Below are positions 1 to 7,286 of a stretch of 20,781 nucleotides of DNA, piece after piece. Position numbers and translations under genes: made by a program. Source of the stretch: VGJJ01 sp964480705 (GTDB lineage Archaea > Iainarchaeota > Iainarchaeia > Iainarchaeales > VGJJ01); assembly GCA_964480705.1 (NCBI GenBank), contig CAYZPC010000015.1, forward strand, positions 1 to 20,781. The letters run 5' to 3'. Under the pieces are notes generated by a model. The model was not told where the DNA came from, ran no database searches, and was given only the letters and a program-made list of their open reading frames with translations. The first letter of the stretch is position 1, and every line of letters begins with the position of its first letter.

Positions 1-291
1 AGAGTTGACATATGTTATTCCAGCTTCAATTTTTTCAATCGCCTGCATGGCATTTGCAATATCATTCGTGTAAATGCTCGAGCTCAATCCATATTCTACG
101 CTGTTGCACACGCGTACCGCTTCATTCAAGTTTTTCACCGTAATCATGCTCAAAATGGGTCCAAAAATTTCTTCGTGTGCAATGCGCGCGCTTCCTTTCA
201 CGTGCGAGAATATGGTGGGTTCGAAAAAATATCCCGCGGTGTCCAGCGGTTTTCCTCCGCACACTAATTTTCCTTCTTTTCTTCCCACGTC
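1..291 (-). pseudogene. Aldehyde dehydrogenase, C-terminal part in shifted frame (runs off window)
   Basis: Reading the minus strand from 291 to the window edge gives 97 codons without a stop that continue the aldehyde dehydrogenase: a DVGRKEGKLVCGGKPLD segment, FEPTIF, HEEIFGPI, then YGLSSSIYTND and ITYVNS. These are standard conserved blocks of the family's C-terminal half. The join to the upstream part needs one extra base at about 289-293 (for example GCGGAC instead of GCGAC). No decay is visible beyond that single base, so the lesion is very recent or is a sequencing or assembly error. The gene continues beyond position 1. Confidence 0.8.
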
Positions 292-1295
292 GCGTAGCGG
301 ATGCTTTTCTCTACGGCTTTTTCATTAATGAGCGGTCCCACATCCGTATTTTTTGCGCGTCCATCTCCCACGCGGAGTTTGAGGGTGCGTTTCACGAGTT
401 TTTCTTCTAACTCTTTTCTAATTTTCTCGTGCACCAGCACGCGTGAACAAGCCGTGCATCGTTGTCCCGTTGTCCCAAATGCTCCCCACACAATTCCTTC
501 AACCGCAAGATCAACATCCGCGTCATCCATTACAATAATCGCATTTTTTCCTCCTAATTCTAATCCAATTTTTTTGATTCCTGCGTGCTGCGTAATCCAT
601 TCTCCTGTTTCCTTGCTTCCCGTAAATGATAGTGCGCGAATCCGTTGGTTAGTTACGATTTCATTTCCTACATTTTGCGCGTCTCCCGTGACCATATTTA
701 CCACGCCGCTTGGCACACCCGCTTCTTCAATAATTTCCACGAGTTGCGTGGCGGTGCGCGGCGTGTCAGATGATGGTTTGAATACAATAGTATTTCCGCA
801 AATCAGTGCGGGAGAAATTTTCCACGCGGGAATTGCCATGGGAAAATTCCACGGTGTAATTAATCCAACCACTCCCACGGGTTTGCGCAGAGTGAATGCC
901 ATTTTGTGTTTCAATTCACTTGGTGTCGTGTGTCCAAAAAGTCTTCGTCCTTCTCCCGCCATATATTCAAACACGTCAATGGCTTCCTGCACATCTCCGC
1001 GTGTTTCTTTCAAGACTTTTCCCATTTCCTCGCTCATATTCTCCGCGAGTTTTTCTTTATTTTTTTTAAGTAAGCGAGAAATCTCAAATAAATAGTCTCC
1101 TCGTTTGGGTGCGGGAACGCTTGCCCAATTTTCGCGTGCTTTCTCCGCACTCTCAATTGCTTTCTCCACGTCTTTTTTCACGCTGGCTTGGAATGCTCCA
1201 ATGCTCTTTCCCGTGGCCGGGTTAAGCGATTCAAACGTCTTTCCGCTCGTTGAGCGAGTCCATTTCCCCTGGATGTAGTTCTCGTATTCCTTCAC
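264..1295 (-). pseudogene. NAD(P)-dependent aldehyde dehydrogenase, N-terminal and catalytic part, frameshifted
   Basis: The protein would oxidise an aldehyde to the carboxylate with NAD(P)+; the substrate cannot be told. Visible motifs are TPWNFP (Asn at about residue 151), KPSSDTP, the cofactor-loop FTGSKETG, the general-base Glu in LELGGKN (about 246) and the nucleophile Cys in GQRCTA (about 280). The frame then runs into a premature stop at 264, about 100 or more residues short of the usual 470-500. A missing base near 291 restores homology in another frame (see the entry at 1-291). Start: an ATG at 1310 or 1373 is possible, but the GTG at 1295 (reading KEYENYIQGKW, a normal family N-terminus) lies 24-25 nt from a TATA box and fits a leaderless mRNA. 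It is divergent from the PadR-suf operon. It may be a real lesion or a sequencing error. Confidence 0.85.
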
Positions 1296-1314
1296 GCCCA
1301 ACCCACCCATTTCG

Positions 1315-1324
1315 AGTATAAAAG
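1315..1324 (-). promoter_or_regulatory. TATA-like box for the aldehyde dehydrogenase
   Basis: Read on the minus strand this is CTTTTATACT. Its centre is 24-25 nt from the in-frame GTG at 1295, the same spacing seen at other leaderless genes here. It is only about 10 nt from the ATG at 1310, which argues against that start. Confidence 0.45.
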
Positions 1325-1412
1325 ACCCTTCCGGCCTTGCATAATTCACCCTCTTTTCAGCAATAAAGCCCATATACTGCCTTTATTTGCCATTTTGAGC
1401 CGCCCCACGTGC

Positions 1413-1419
1413 TTATATT
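1413..1419 (+). promoter_or_regulatory. TATA-like box of the padR-suf operon
   Basis: TTATATT is centred about 24 nt upstream of the ATG at 1440, which is preceded by AGT. A CACGTG palindrome (1406-1411) sits where a BRE element would lie, and a CGATATATCG palindrome (1448-1457) lies just inside the gene. Both are candidate regulator sites, but neither is proven. Confidence 0.55.
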
Positions 1420-1439
1420 CTTGTCCCCGCCAAGATAGT

Positions 1440-1820
1440 ATGATGACCGATATATCGACCATTAGTATGTTGGAATTGCAGGTTTTGTGGCACCTTTCCC
1501 AGCACCCCGCGCACGGCTATGCCTTGATTCAAGACCTCTCCAAACACCGCTCATCCCCCCTCACACCGGGAACACTTTACCCTCTTCTCGCACGTTTTGA
1601 AAAGAACGATTTGATTCGCGTCTCCGAAACAGGGGATCGAGACAAGAAAGTGTTCATGCTCACGGAGAATGGTCAAAAGATTCTCGATAAACTCGCGCAT
1701 GAATTCACAGAAACATTTGATGGAATTTACGTGAAGTATCATTGCTCCGCGTGCACGCATTTTTTGCAAGACAAAGAACGTGCGCACATTCCTTCGCACA
1801 ACATTCCGGAGGAACAGTAA
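1440..1820 (+). CDS. PadR-family winged-helix regulator with Cys/His tail, first gene of the suf operon
   Basis: This 126-residue protein has the PadR winged helix: a first helix LELQVLWHLSQHPAHGYAL, the recognition region TPGTLYPLLARFEKNDLI, and a wing with DRDKKVFMLTENG. PadR proteins are usually dimeric repressors. The tail (about residues 95-126) is unusual: it carries HCSAC with further His residues in THF, RAHIPSH and N, which could bind a metal or an Fe-S cluster. The start at 1440 is chosen because it sits in AGT-ATG, 24 nt from a TATA box; the open frame back to a TTG at 1395 would overlap the promoter. The stop codon overlaps the sufB ATG by one base (TAATG), so it is co-transcribed and probably regulates the operon. 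That regulatory role is inference. Confidence 0.85.
   Translation: MMTDISTISMLELQVLWHLSQHPAHGYALIQDLSKHRSSPLTPGTLYPLLARFEKNDLIRVSETGDRDKKVFMLTENGQKILDKLAHEFTETFDGIYVKYHCSACTHFLQDKERAHIPSHNIPEEQ
1808..1812 (+). promoter_or_regulatory. Shine-Dalgarno GGAGG for sufB
   Basis: A perfect GGAGG sits 7 nt before the ATG at 1820 and fixes the sufB start. It contrasts with the leaderless first gene of the same operon. Confidence 0.75.
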
Positions 1821-3280
1821 TGCCTCTCCCCTATTCGGTTGTTGAACCCGAAATTCTCGCGCAAACCACGCGTGATGCCGCTAAAACATTAGTTGAATTA
1901 GACCGCGACGTTTTCGATCACGCGGACACCGAATCCCACACCTACAAGGCTATTCCGGGCGTGAGTGAAAAACTCGTGCGTGAAATTTCGACGCAAAAAA
2001 ATGAACCCGCGTGGATGCTTGATATTCGTTTGAAAGGCCTGCGCGCGTTTGAAAAAACGCCCGTTCCGACGTGGGGTCCTGACTTGTCTGCGTTGAAGTT
2101 TGATGAAATTATTTATTACGCTCGCCCCGATGCCAAAGGAAATGCTCAATCCTGGGAAGATGTTCCCGCTGAAATCAAAAAAACATTTGATCGTTTGGGA
2201 ATTCCTCAAGCGGAGCAAAAATATCTGGCAGGAGCGGGCGCACAATACGACAGTGATGTCGTTTATCACAAAATCCGCGACGACCTTGCAGCGAAAGGAG
2301 TCATCTTTGAAGACATGGATGTGGCGGTGCAGAAATATCCTGAGTTAGTGAAAGAATATTTCATGACCAAATGCATTCCCGTCACCGACCACAAATTTAT
2401 CATGCTTCACGCGGCCGTTTGGAGCGGAGGCACCTTCATTTACGTTCCCAAAAATGTTCACGTCGACCTTCCGTTGCAAGCATACTTTCGCATGAATGCC
2501 AAGCGCGGCGGTCAGTTTGAGCACACGCTCATCATTGTCGAAGAGGGGGCTCAATTGCATTACATTGAAGGCTGTTCCGCGCCGCAATATTCTGCCAACT
2601 CCTTGCACGCAGGTTGTGTGGAAATTTTTGTCAAAAAGAATGCACGCATGCGCTATTCGAGTGTTGAAAATTGGTCCAAAAACACGTACAATTTGAACAC
2701 GAAACGTGCGATGGTGGATGAAAACTCGTTGATGGAGTGGGTTTCCGCCCAAACCGGTTCGGGTGTCACTATGCTCTACCCTTGCTCCGTGCTGAAAGGC
2801 GAAGGGGCGAAAGCCGATCATATTTCCATTGCCGTCGCGGGAAAAAACCAATTCCAAGACACGGGTGCCAAAGTCTATCACTTGGCGCCGCGCACCAGTT
2901 CAATCATCCGCGCTAAATCCATTTCAAAAGATGGCGGGGTGAACACGTTCCGCGGCCACGTCAAAGTAAACAAAACCGCTGTTGATAGCAAAGTCTCCGT
3001 GAAATGCGACGCGCTCCAAATGGACACATTGAGCGTATCCAACACGTTTCCGTTTATGAAAATTCTCAACAATCAAGTGGATGTTGCTCACGAAGCCACC
3101 GTTGGAAAAATTGATTCATCGCAATTATTTTACTTAATGTCGCGCGGCCTCGATGAAGAGCAAGCCATGCAACTAATCGTGCAGGGTTTTATTGAAAACA
3201 TTGTCAAAGAACTTCCTCTTGAATATGCGGTGGAGTTGAATCGCCTCATCGCACTTGAAATGGAGTCCCACGGAGAATAA
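1820..3280 (+). CDS. sufB: Fe-S cluster assembly scaffold SufB
   Basis: SufB is the scaffold subunit of the cytosolic SufBCD complex on which Fe-S clusters are built. The 486-residue length is normal for the family. It has the full N-terminal region and the SufBD beta-helix core, with VKEYFMTKCIPVTDHKF, WSGGTFIYVP, GQFEHTLIIVEEGA, IEGCSAPQYS, HLAPRTSS and NTFRGHVKV. The Cys at about 396 (VKCDALQMD) and Glu at about 425 (HEATVGKID) are 29 residues apart, matching the C405/E434 pair needed for cluster formation in E. coli SufB. The start at 1820 has a GGAGG site; an upstream TTG extension would run inside padR. sufD follows after 5 nt. Confidence 0.97.
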   Translation: MPLPYSVVEPEILAQTTRDAAKTLVELDRDVFDHADTESHTYKAIPGVSEKLVREISTQKNEPAWMLDIRLKGLRAFEKTPVPTWGPDLSALKFDEIIYYARPDAKGNAQSWEDVPAEIKKTFDRLGIPQAEQKYLAGAGAQYDSDVVYHKIRDDLAAKGVIFEDMDVAVQKYPELVKEYFMTKCIPVTDHKFIMLHAAVWSGGTFIYVPKNVHVDLPLQAYFRMNAKRGGQFEHTLIIVEEGAQLHYIEGCSAPQYSANSLHAGCVEIFVKKNARMRYSSVENWSKNTYNLNTKRAMVDENSLMEWVSAQTGSGVTMLYPCSVLKGEGAKADHISIAVAGKNQFQDTGAKVYHLAPRTSSIIRAKSISKDGGVNTFRGHVKVNKTAVDSKVSVKCDALQMDTLSVSNTFPFMKILNNQVDVAHEATVGKIDSSQLFYLMSRGLDEEQAMQLIVQGFIENIVKELPLEYAVELNRLIALEMESHGE

Positions 3281-3285
3281 TTCTC

Positions 3286-4491
3286 ATGCCTTCGCACTCT
3301 TCCACTTTATCCGATTGGTCCGTTCGACAATCCTCTGCTCAAAAATCCTTTTCGAAGATTCCTTCCCCTGCGTTTGCATACGGCCTCGATATTCTTTCGC
3401 ATACTGGAGAAATGGATTTTGACACCATTCTTTCGTTTGCTCAGAAGGATGCTCTTTTTTCGGTGAACCAAACATTCGATCAAACTATTTCCGTGCTCGA
3501 TTTTCCTTCCGCTCAAAAAAAGTTTCCGTTTATTCAAAAAAAACTCGGCACCTTGCTTTCATTGGATAATAAATTTGAATCCTTTCATTTGGCGAATGTG
3601 AAAAACATTCTCGTGATTGTCGTTCCCGAAAATGTTCACGCATCTTCTCCGTTGTCCATTGTTCCTGGCGCGGGCGTGTTTGAGCACATTTTAATTTATG
3701 TTCAAAAAAATGCGTCTATTACTCTTCTTCACAACAAAAAAGACATTCAGCCCCATCCCTGCGAGTTTCACAGCACAGCAGTAGAGATTTTTGCCGAGGA
3801 AAATGCGCGCGTCACCTACACGAGCACGCAGACCTATACAAACGTGCGCAATCATTTCGCATTCAAGCGTGCGCACGTTGAAAAAAATGCGTCCGTTGAT
3901 TGGTTTTGGTCTGAATTTGGTTCTACTTTTTCCAAACTCGACGTGTCTTCTTTTTTAGTTGGGGAAAATGCATCTTCCAAGAATATTGGCATCTTCCTCG
4001 GCAACGCGGCGCAGGTTTCTGATATTCATGCCGCCGTGCACCACCTCGCTCCCCGAACGCATAGTGAACTTCTCGCGCGCGGCGTGTTGGATGATTCATC
4101 CAAAAATATTTACCGCGGCCTCGTGAAAATGACCAAAGACGCGCCCGGTTCAGTGGGAACGCAGCGCGCGGATGTGCTATTGCTCTCCCCCTCCTCAGAA
4201 GCCGATCCTGTTCCCATGCTTGAAATTGAAGGTTCTGACATTCGGTGCACCCACGCGGCTACCGTTTCGCGCATGGATGCCTCCAAGCTCTTCTACCTCG
4301 CTTCCCGTGGCATTGATGAGTCATCGGCTCGTTCCCTTTACATTAATGGCTTCCTCTCCCGCCTCCTCGAGCACTTTCCCATTCCCTCTATTGTTTCTGA
4401 ATCCCGTTCTCGTATTGCGCGAAAACTCGGAATCGCTCCTTTGCACGAAGAAGAATCCTTTTTACACTCCCCGGAGCACGTATTCGTATGA
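3286..4491 (+). CDS. sufD: Fe-S cluster assembly protein SufD
   Basis: SufD is the SufB paralogue that forms the SufBC2D complex and is linked to iron acquisition. The protein is 401 residues with a divergent N-terminus and the shared beta-helix core: VHASSPLSIVPG, FEHILIYVQKNASITLLH, HHLAPRTHSELLARGVL and NIYRGLVKM. The C-terminal IRCTHAATVSRMDASKLFYLASRGI keeps the His (about 323) that corresponds to H360 of E. coli SufD, which faces the SufB Cys at the cluster-building interface. GGAGA at 3272-3276 is a plausible Shine-Dalgarno. The last four bases overlap the sufS start (ATGA), implying coupled translation. Confidence 0.95.
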   Translation: MPSHSSTLSDWSVRQSSAQKSFSKIPSPAFAYGLDILSHTGEMDFDTILSFAQKDALFSVNQTFDQTISVLDFPSAQKKFPFIQKKLGTLLSLDNKFESFHLANVKNILVIVVPENVHASSPLSIVPGAGVFEHILIYVQKNASITLLHNKKDIQPHPCEFHSTAVEIFAEENARVTYTSTQTYTNVRNHFAFKRAHVEKNASVDWFWSEFGSTFSKLDVSSFLVGENASSKNIGIFLGNAAQVSDIHAAVHHLAPRTHSELLARGVLDDSSKNIYRGLVKMTKDAPGSVGTQRADVLLLSPSSEADPVPMLEIEGSDIRCTHAATVSRMDASKLFYLASRGIDESSARSLYINGFLSRLLEHFPIPSIVSESRSRIARKLGIAPLHEEESFLHSPEHVFV

Positions 4492-5711
4492 AATCCCCTT
4501 CTTCTCCCCGCGCATTGTTTCCTATTCTCTCGCGCCGCGTCAATGGAAAGCCTCTTGTTTACTTAGATAATGGTGCCACCACCCAGAAACCTGCTGCCGT
4601 TCTTTCTGCCATGGACACGTTCTACAAAACCTCGTATGCCAATATTCACCGCGGCATTCACACTCTTTCCGAGGAAGCCACCATCCAGTATGAGCACGCC
4701 CACCAAAACGTGGCTGATTTTATTGGCGCTAAATCCCAAAAAGAAATTGTCTTTACGCATGGAACAACGGATTCCTTCAACATGCTCTCGCGCATGCTCG
4801 CGCCCACTCTTTCGCGCGGAGATGAAATTATTATTTCTCTCGCAGAGCACCATTCTAATTTGGTTCCCTGGCAGCAGCTCGCGCGCGAGAAAAAACTCAA
4901 ACTCTCATTCATTCCTTTAAACAAAAAAACGGGTGAGTTAGATTGGTTGGCGTTTGAAAAGATGCTTTCCAAAAAAACAAAAGTCGTTTCTCTTACGCAC
5001 GTGTCAAACGTTCTTGGTTCCATTTCTCCGTTGAAACAGATTGCCAAACTCACGCATGATGTGGGAGCCTTGTTGAGCGTGGATGCCGCCCAATCGGTTG
5101 CACGTCTCCCCCTTGATGTTTCCCGCGCGGGTGTTGATTTCCTCGCGTTCTCTGGACACAAAATGTACGGCCCCACCGGGATTGGAGTGTTATATGGCCG
5201 CGAATCCCTTCTCTCTCAGCTTGAGCCCGCGTATTTTGGCGGAGACATGGTTCGTGAAGTAACACTTAACGCGTCCACGTGGAATGATTTGCCCTGGAAG
5301 TTTGAACCCGGCACTCCTCCTATTGCGGAAGGAATTGGTTTGAATGCAGCAGTTGATTTTTTGCGCGCGTTTCCGTTTGAAAAAATTTTCTCGCATGAAC
5401 GAGCGCTCATCAAACAAACCCTCGATGGGTTGCACAACCTAAAAAACACTCACGTGTACGGCCCTTCGTCTCCTTCGGCTCGCGCGGGAGTTGTTTCCTT
5501 CAACCTTGATCATGTCCACCCCCACGATGTGGCATCATTATTGAATGAGGATGGCATTGCTATCCGCGCCGGCACGCATTGCGCCATGCCTCTCGCACAT
5601 GAGTTGAAAATTCCAGCGTCTGCTCGCGCGAGTTTTGCTGTATACAACACTCCCTCTGACGTGGATGCGCTCCTCGCAAGTTTAGCCAAGGCACAAAAGA
5701 TTTTTGGATGA
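4488..5711 (+). CDS. sufS: Cysteine desulfurase SufS
   Basis: This PLP enzyme takes sulfur from cysteine as a persulfide for Fe-S assembly. At 407 residues it is a normal-length type-II desulfurase. Visible features are the N-terminal YLDNGATTQKP, the cofactor-stacking His in AEHHSN (about 121), Asp in SVDAAQS (about 199), the PLP Lys in SGHKMYGPTGIG (Lys 225), and the catalytic Cys in RAGTHCAMPL (Cys 365). The usual loop is RAGHHCAQPL, so the Thr and Met are small variations. The start overlaps the sufD stop by ATGA, and sufU follows after 6 nt. Its neighbour SufU is the likely sulfur acceptor, as in Gram-positive bacteria, rather than a SufE. Confidence 0.96.
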   Translation: MKSPSSPRALFPILSRRVNGKPLVYLDNGATTQKPAAVLSAMDTFYKTSYANIHRGIHTLSEEATIQYEHAHQNVADFIGAKSQKEIVFTHGTTDSFNMLSRMLAPTLSRGDEIIISLAEHHSNLVPWQQLAREKKLKLSFIPLNKKTGELDWLAFEKMLSKKTKVVSLTHVSNVLGSISPLKQIAKLTHDVGALLSVDAAQSVARLPLDVSRAGVDFLAFSGHKMYGPTGIGVLYGRESLLSQLEPAYFGGDMVREVTLNASTWNDLPWKFEPGTPPIAEGIGLNAAVDFLRAFPFEKIFSHERALIKQTLDGLHNLKNTHVYGPSSPSARAGVVSFNLDHVHPHDVASLLNEDGIAIRAGTHCAMPLAHELKIPASARASFAVYNTPSDVDALLASLAKAQKIFG

Positions 5712-5717
5712 TAACGT

Positions 5718-6143
5718 ATGAGCACTGAAACACTTCACAAGGATTTTGCCGGAGAAGGCATGTACCGCGAGCACATTTTGGATCATTACAAGCATCCCCG
5801 AAATTTTGGTACGCTCAAAACCTGTTCGGTTCAGCACCGCGAACTTAACCCCACGTGCGGCGACCAGCTTTCATTTCAACTAACCTTTGATTCGCATGGA
5901 AAAGTTTCCGATGTTCGTTTTTCCGGAGCCGGCTGTGCTATTTCTATTGCCTCTGCCTCTCTCATTTCAGATGAAATTAAAGGAAAATCCATTTCTCAGA
6001 TTAATACATTGTCGCGCGACACCGTTCAAGAGCTGCTGGGTATTGCCTTAAGTCCCACTCGCTTGAAATGCGCTATGCTTTCACTTGACACGATTAAAAA
6101 TGCGTGTCAAATTTATCAAAAATATCCTAAAGGGGGGAAATAG
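5718..6143 (+). CDS. sufU: SufU/IscU-family sulfur-transfer or scaffold protein
   Basis: The 141-residue protein has the U-type fold signature REHILDHYKHPRNFG followed by NPTCGDQ (Cys 47, Asp 49), GAGCAIS (Cys 73) and RLKCAML (Cys 118), the full set of Zn/Fe-S ligands. SufU accepts persulfide sulfur from SufS; IscU is a scaffold. The Lys before the last Cys is SufU-like (IscU has His), and the sufS neighbour also favours SufU. However, only 45 residues separate the second and third Cys, close to IscU (43) and shorter than SufU of Bacillus (62), so the SufU-specific insertion is absent. No clear Shine-Dalgarno is seen, and translation may be coupled to sufS. Confidence 0.9.
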   Translation: MSTETLHKDFAGEGMYREHILDHYKHPRNFGTLKTCSVQHRELNPTCGDQLSFQLTFDSHGKVSDVRFSGAGCAISIASASLISDEIKGKSISQINTLSRDTVQELLGIALSPTRLKCAMLSLDTIKNACQIYQKYPKGGK

Positions 6144-6144
6144 C

Positions 6145-6909
6145 ATGGCAGATTTGGAAATCAAAAACCTTCACGTGGAAGTGGGTGAGAAATCCTCTCG
6201 GAAGGAAATTCTTTCCGGCATCAATTTGAATGTAAACAAGGGCGACATTGTCGCACTCATGGGTCCTAATGGCAGCGGAAAGTCCACGCTCGCCTACGCG
6301 CTTGCCGGCCACCCCTCGTATCACATTACCAAGGGTTCGGTTCGCTTTCAGGGAAAAGATTTGCTTCAAATGAAGCCCCATGAGCGTTCGCGCGCGGGAT
6401 TGTTCCTCTCGTTTCAATATCCTGCCGAGGTTTCCGGTGTCACGGTCTCCAATTTTTTGCGCACCGCTATCAATGCCCGTCTTCCGCAGCCGATGAAGAT
6501 TGTCGATTTTGCCAAACTCTTGAAAGAAAAAATGTCCTTGTTAAAAGTGGACCAAAAACTGGTTAATCGATATTTGAATGAGGGTTTTTCCGGCGGAGAA
6601 AAGAAGCGCTGCGAAATTCTTCAGCTTGCCATGCTCTCTCCATCATTTGCCGTGTTGGATGAAACCGATTCAGGAACCGATGTGGATGCACTGAAAGTCT
6701 TAGGAGAGGGAATTTCTGCCATTTCGCGCGAGAGCAACATGGGTGTTCTCCTCATCACGCACTACAATCGCATCTTGCATTATGTCAAACCCACGCACGT
6801 TCACATTATGGTTCACGGCCGCATTGTCAAATCCGGCGGTTTTGAATTAGCCGAGCACATTGAGAAGCACGGCTTTGATACATTTATCTCTGAGGTGTCC
6901 GCCAAATGA
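6145..6909 (+). CDS. sufC: Fe-S assembly ATPase SufC
   Basis: SufC is the ABC-type ATPase that drives conformational change of SufB-SufD. The 254-residue protein has Walker A GPNGSGKST (about residues 40-48), the Q-loop in SFQYPAEVSGVT, the family signature FSGGEKKRCEILQ, Walker B FAVLDETDSGTDVDALK and the H-loop His in LLITHYNRIL. DSGTD replaces the more common DSGLD. The ATG at 6145 is chosen because it begins the family N-terminus MADLEIKNLHV and follows a G-rich Shine-Dalgarno (6132-6137); longer in-frame starts lie inside sufU. The sufU stop is one base upstream, and the sufT start overlaps the sufC stop (ATGA). Confidence 0.97.
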   Translation: MADLEIKNLHVEVGEKSSRKEILSGINLNVNKGDIVALMGPNGSGKSTLAYALAGHPSYHITKGSVRFQGKDLLQMKPHERSRAGLFLSFQYPAEVSGVTVSNFLRTAINARLPQPMKIVDFAKLLKEKMSLLKVDQKLVNRYLNEGFSGGEKKRCEILQLAMLSPSFAVLDETDSGTDVDALKVLGEGISAISRESNMGVLLITHYNRILHYVKPTHVHIMVHGRIVKSGGFELAEHIEKHGFDTFISEVSAK

Positions 6910-7268
6910 CGTTGCATGAAAATAAACCATTCGTTGAATCAATTACTCCTATTTCCGCACAGGGTGCGGTAAACACCGTTGTTACCGAGGCGCAAGTCCG
7001 AGAGGTTTTGAAGAGTGTGGAAGACCCCGAGTTGCACATGGATATTATCACTCTCGAACTCGTGTATGGGATTGTCATTGATCAGGGAAACGTGCAAGTC
7101 ACCATGACACTTACCACTCCTGCGTGTCCGTATGGTCCTATGCTCATTGAGATGGTCAAACTCGCCGTTCGCCGTGTGCCGGGCGTGGTCAACGTAGATG
7201 TAAAAGTCACATTTGACCCTGTTTGGAAACCCTCGGATGATTTGAAAGCGATGATGGGCCTCCTCTAA
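6906..7268 (+). CDS. sufT: SufT-like MIP18/DUF59-family Fe-S maturation protein
   Basis: This 120-residue protein belongs to the DUF59 (MIP18) family, whose SufT members help mature Fe-S proteins. It has an N-terminal tail of about 25 residues, then the domain: QVREVLKSVEDPELHMDIITLELVY, the conserved Cys in TLTTPACPYGPML, and VPGVVNVDVKVTFDP. The Cys in TPACP is the residue implicated in cluster or metal handling in the family. It starts within the sufC stop (ATGA), so it is the last gene of the operon. A T-rich stretch follows the stop, and the next gene is convergent 18 nt away. Membership of the family is clear; the exact role is inferred from context. Confidence 0.92.
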   Translation: MTLHENKPFVESITPISAQGAVNTVVTEAQVREVLKSVEDPELHMDIITLELVYGIVIDQGNVQVTMTLTTPACPYGPMLIEMVKLAVRRVPGVVNVDVKVTFDPVWKPSDDLKAMMGLL

Positions 7269-7286
7269 GGGGTTTTGTGTTTATTT

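Noticed and set aside
301..1095. 264-codon open frame on the plus strand opposite the aldehyde dehydrogenase
   Set aside because: It is antisense to a gene with clear conserved motifs, and its translation is Ser/Pro/Phe-rich with no recognisable domain; codon bias of the real gene leaves the opposite frame open.
2345..2881. 178-codon minus-strand frame inside sufB
   Set aside because: It is a shadow of sufB, with no family resemblance, promoter or Shine-Dalgarno.
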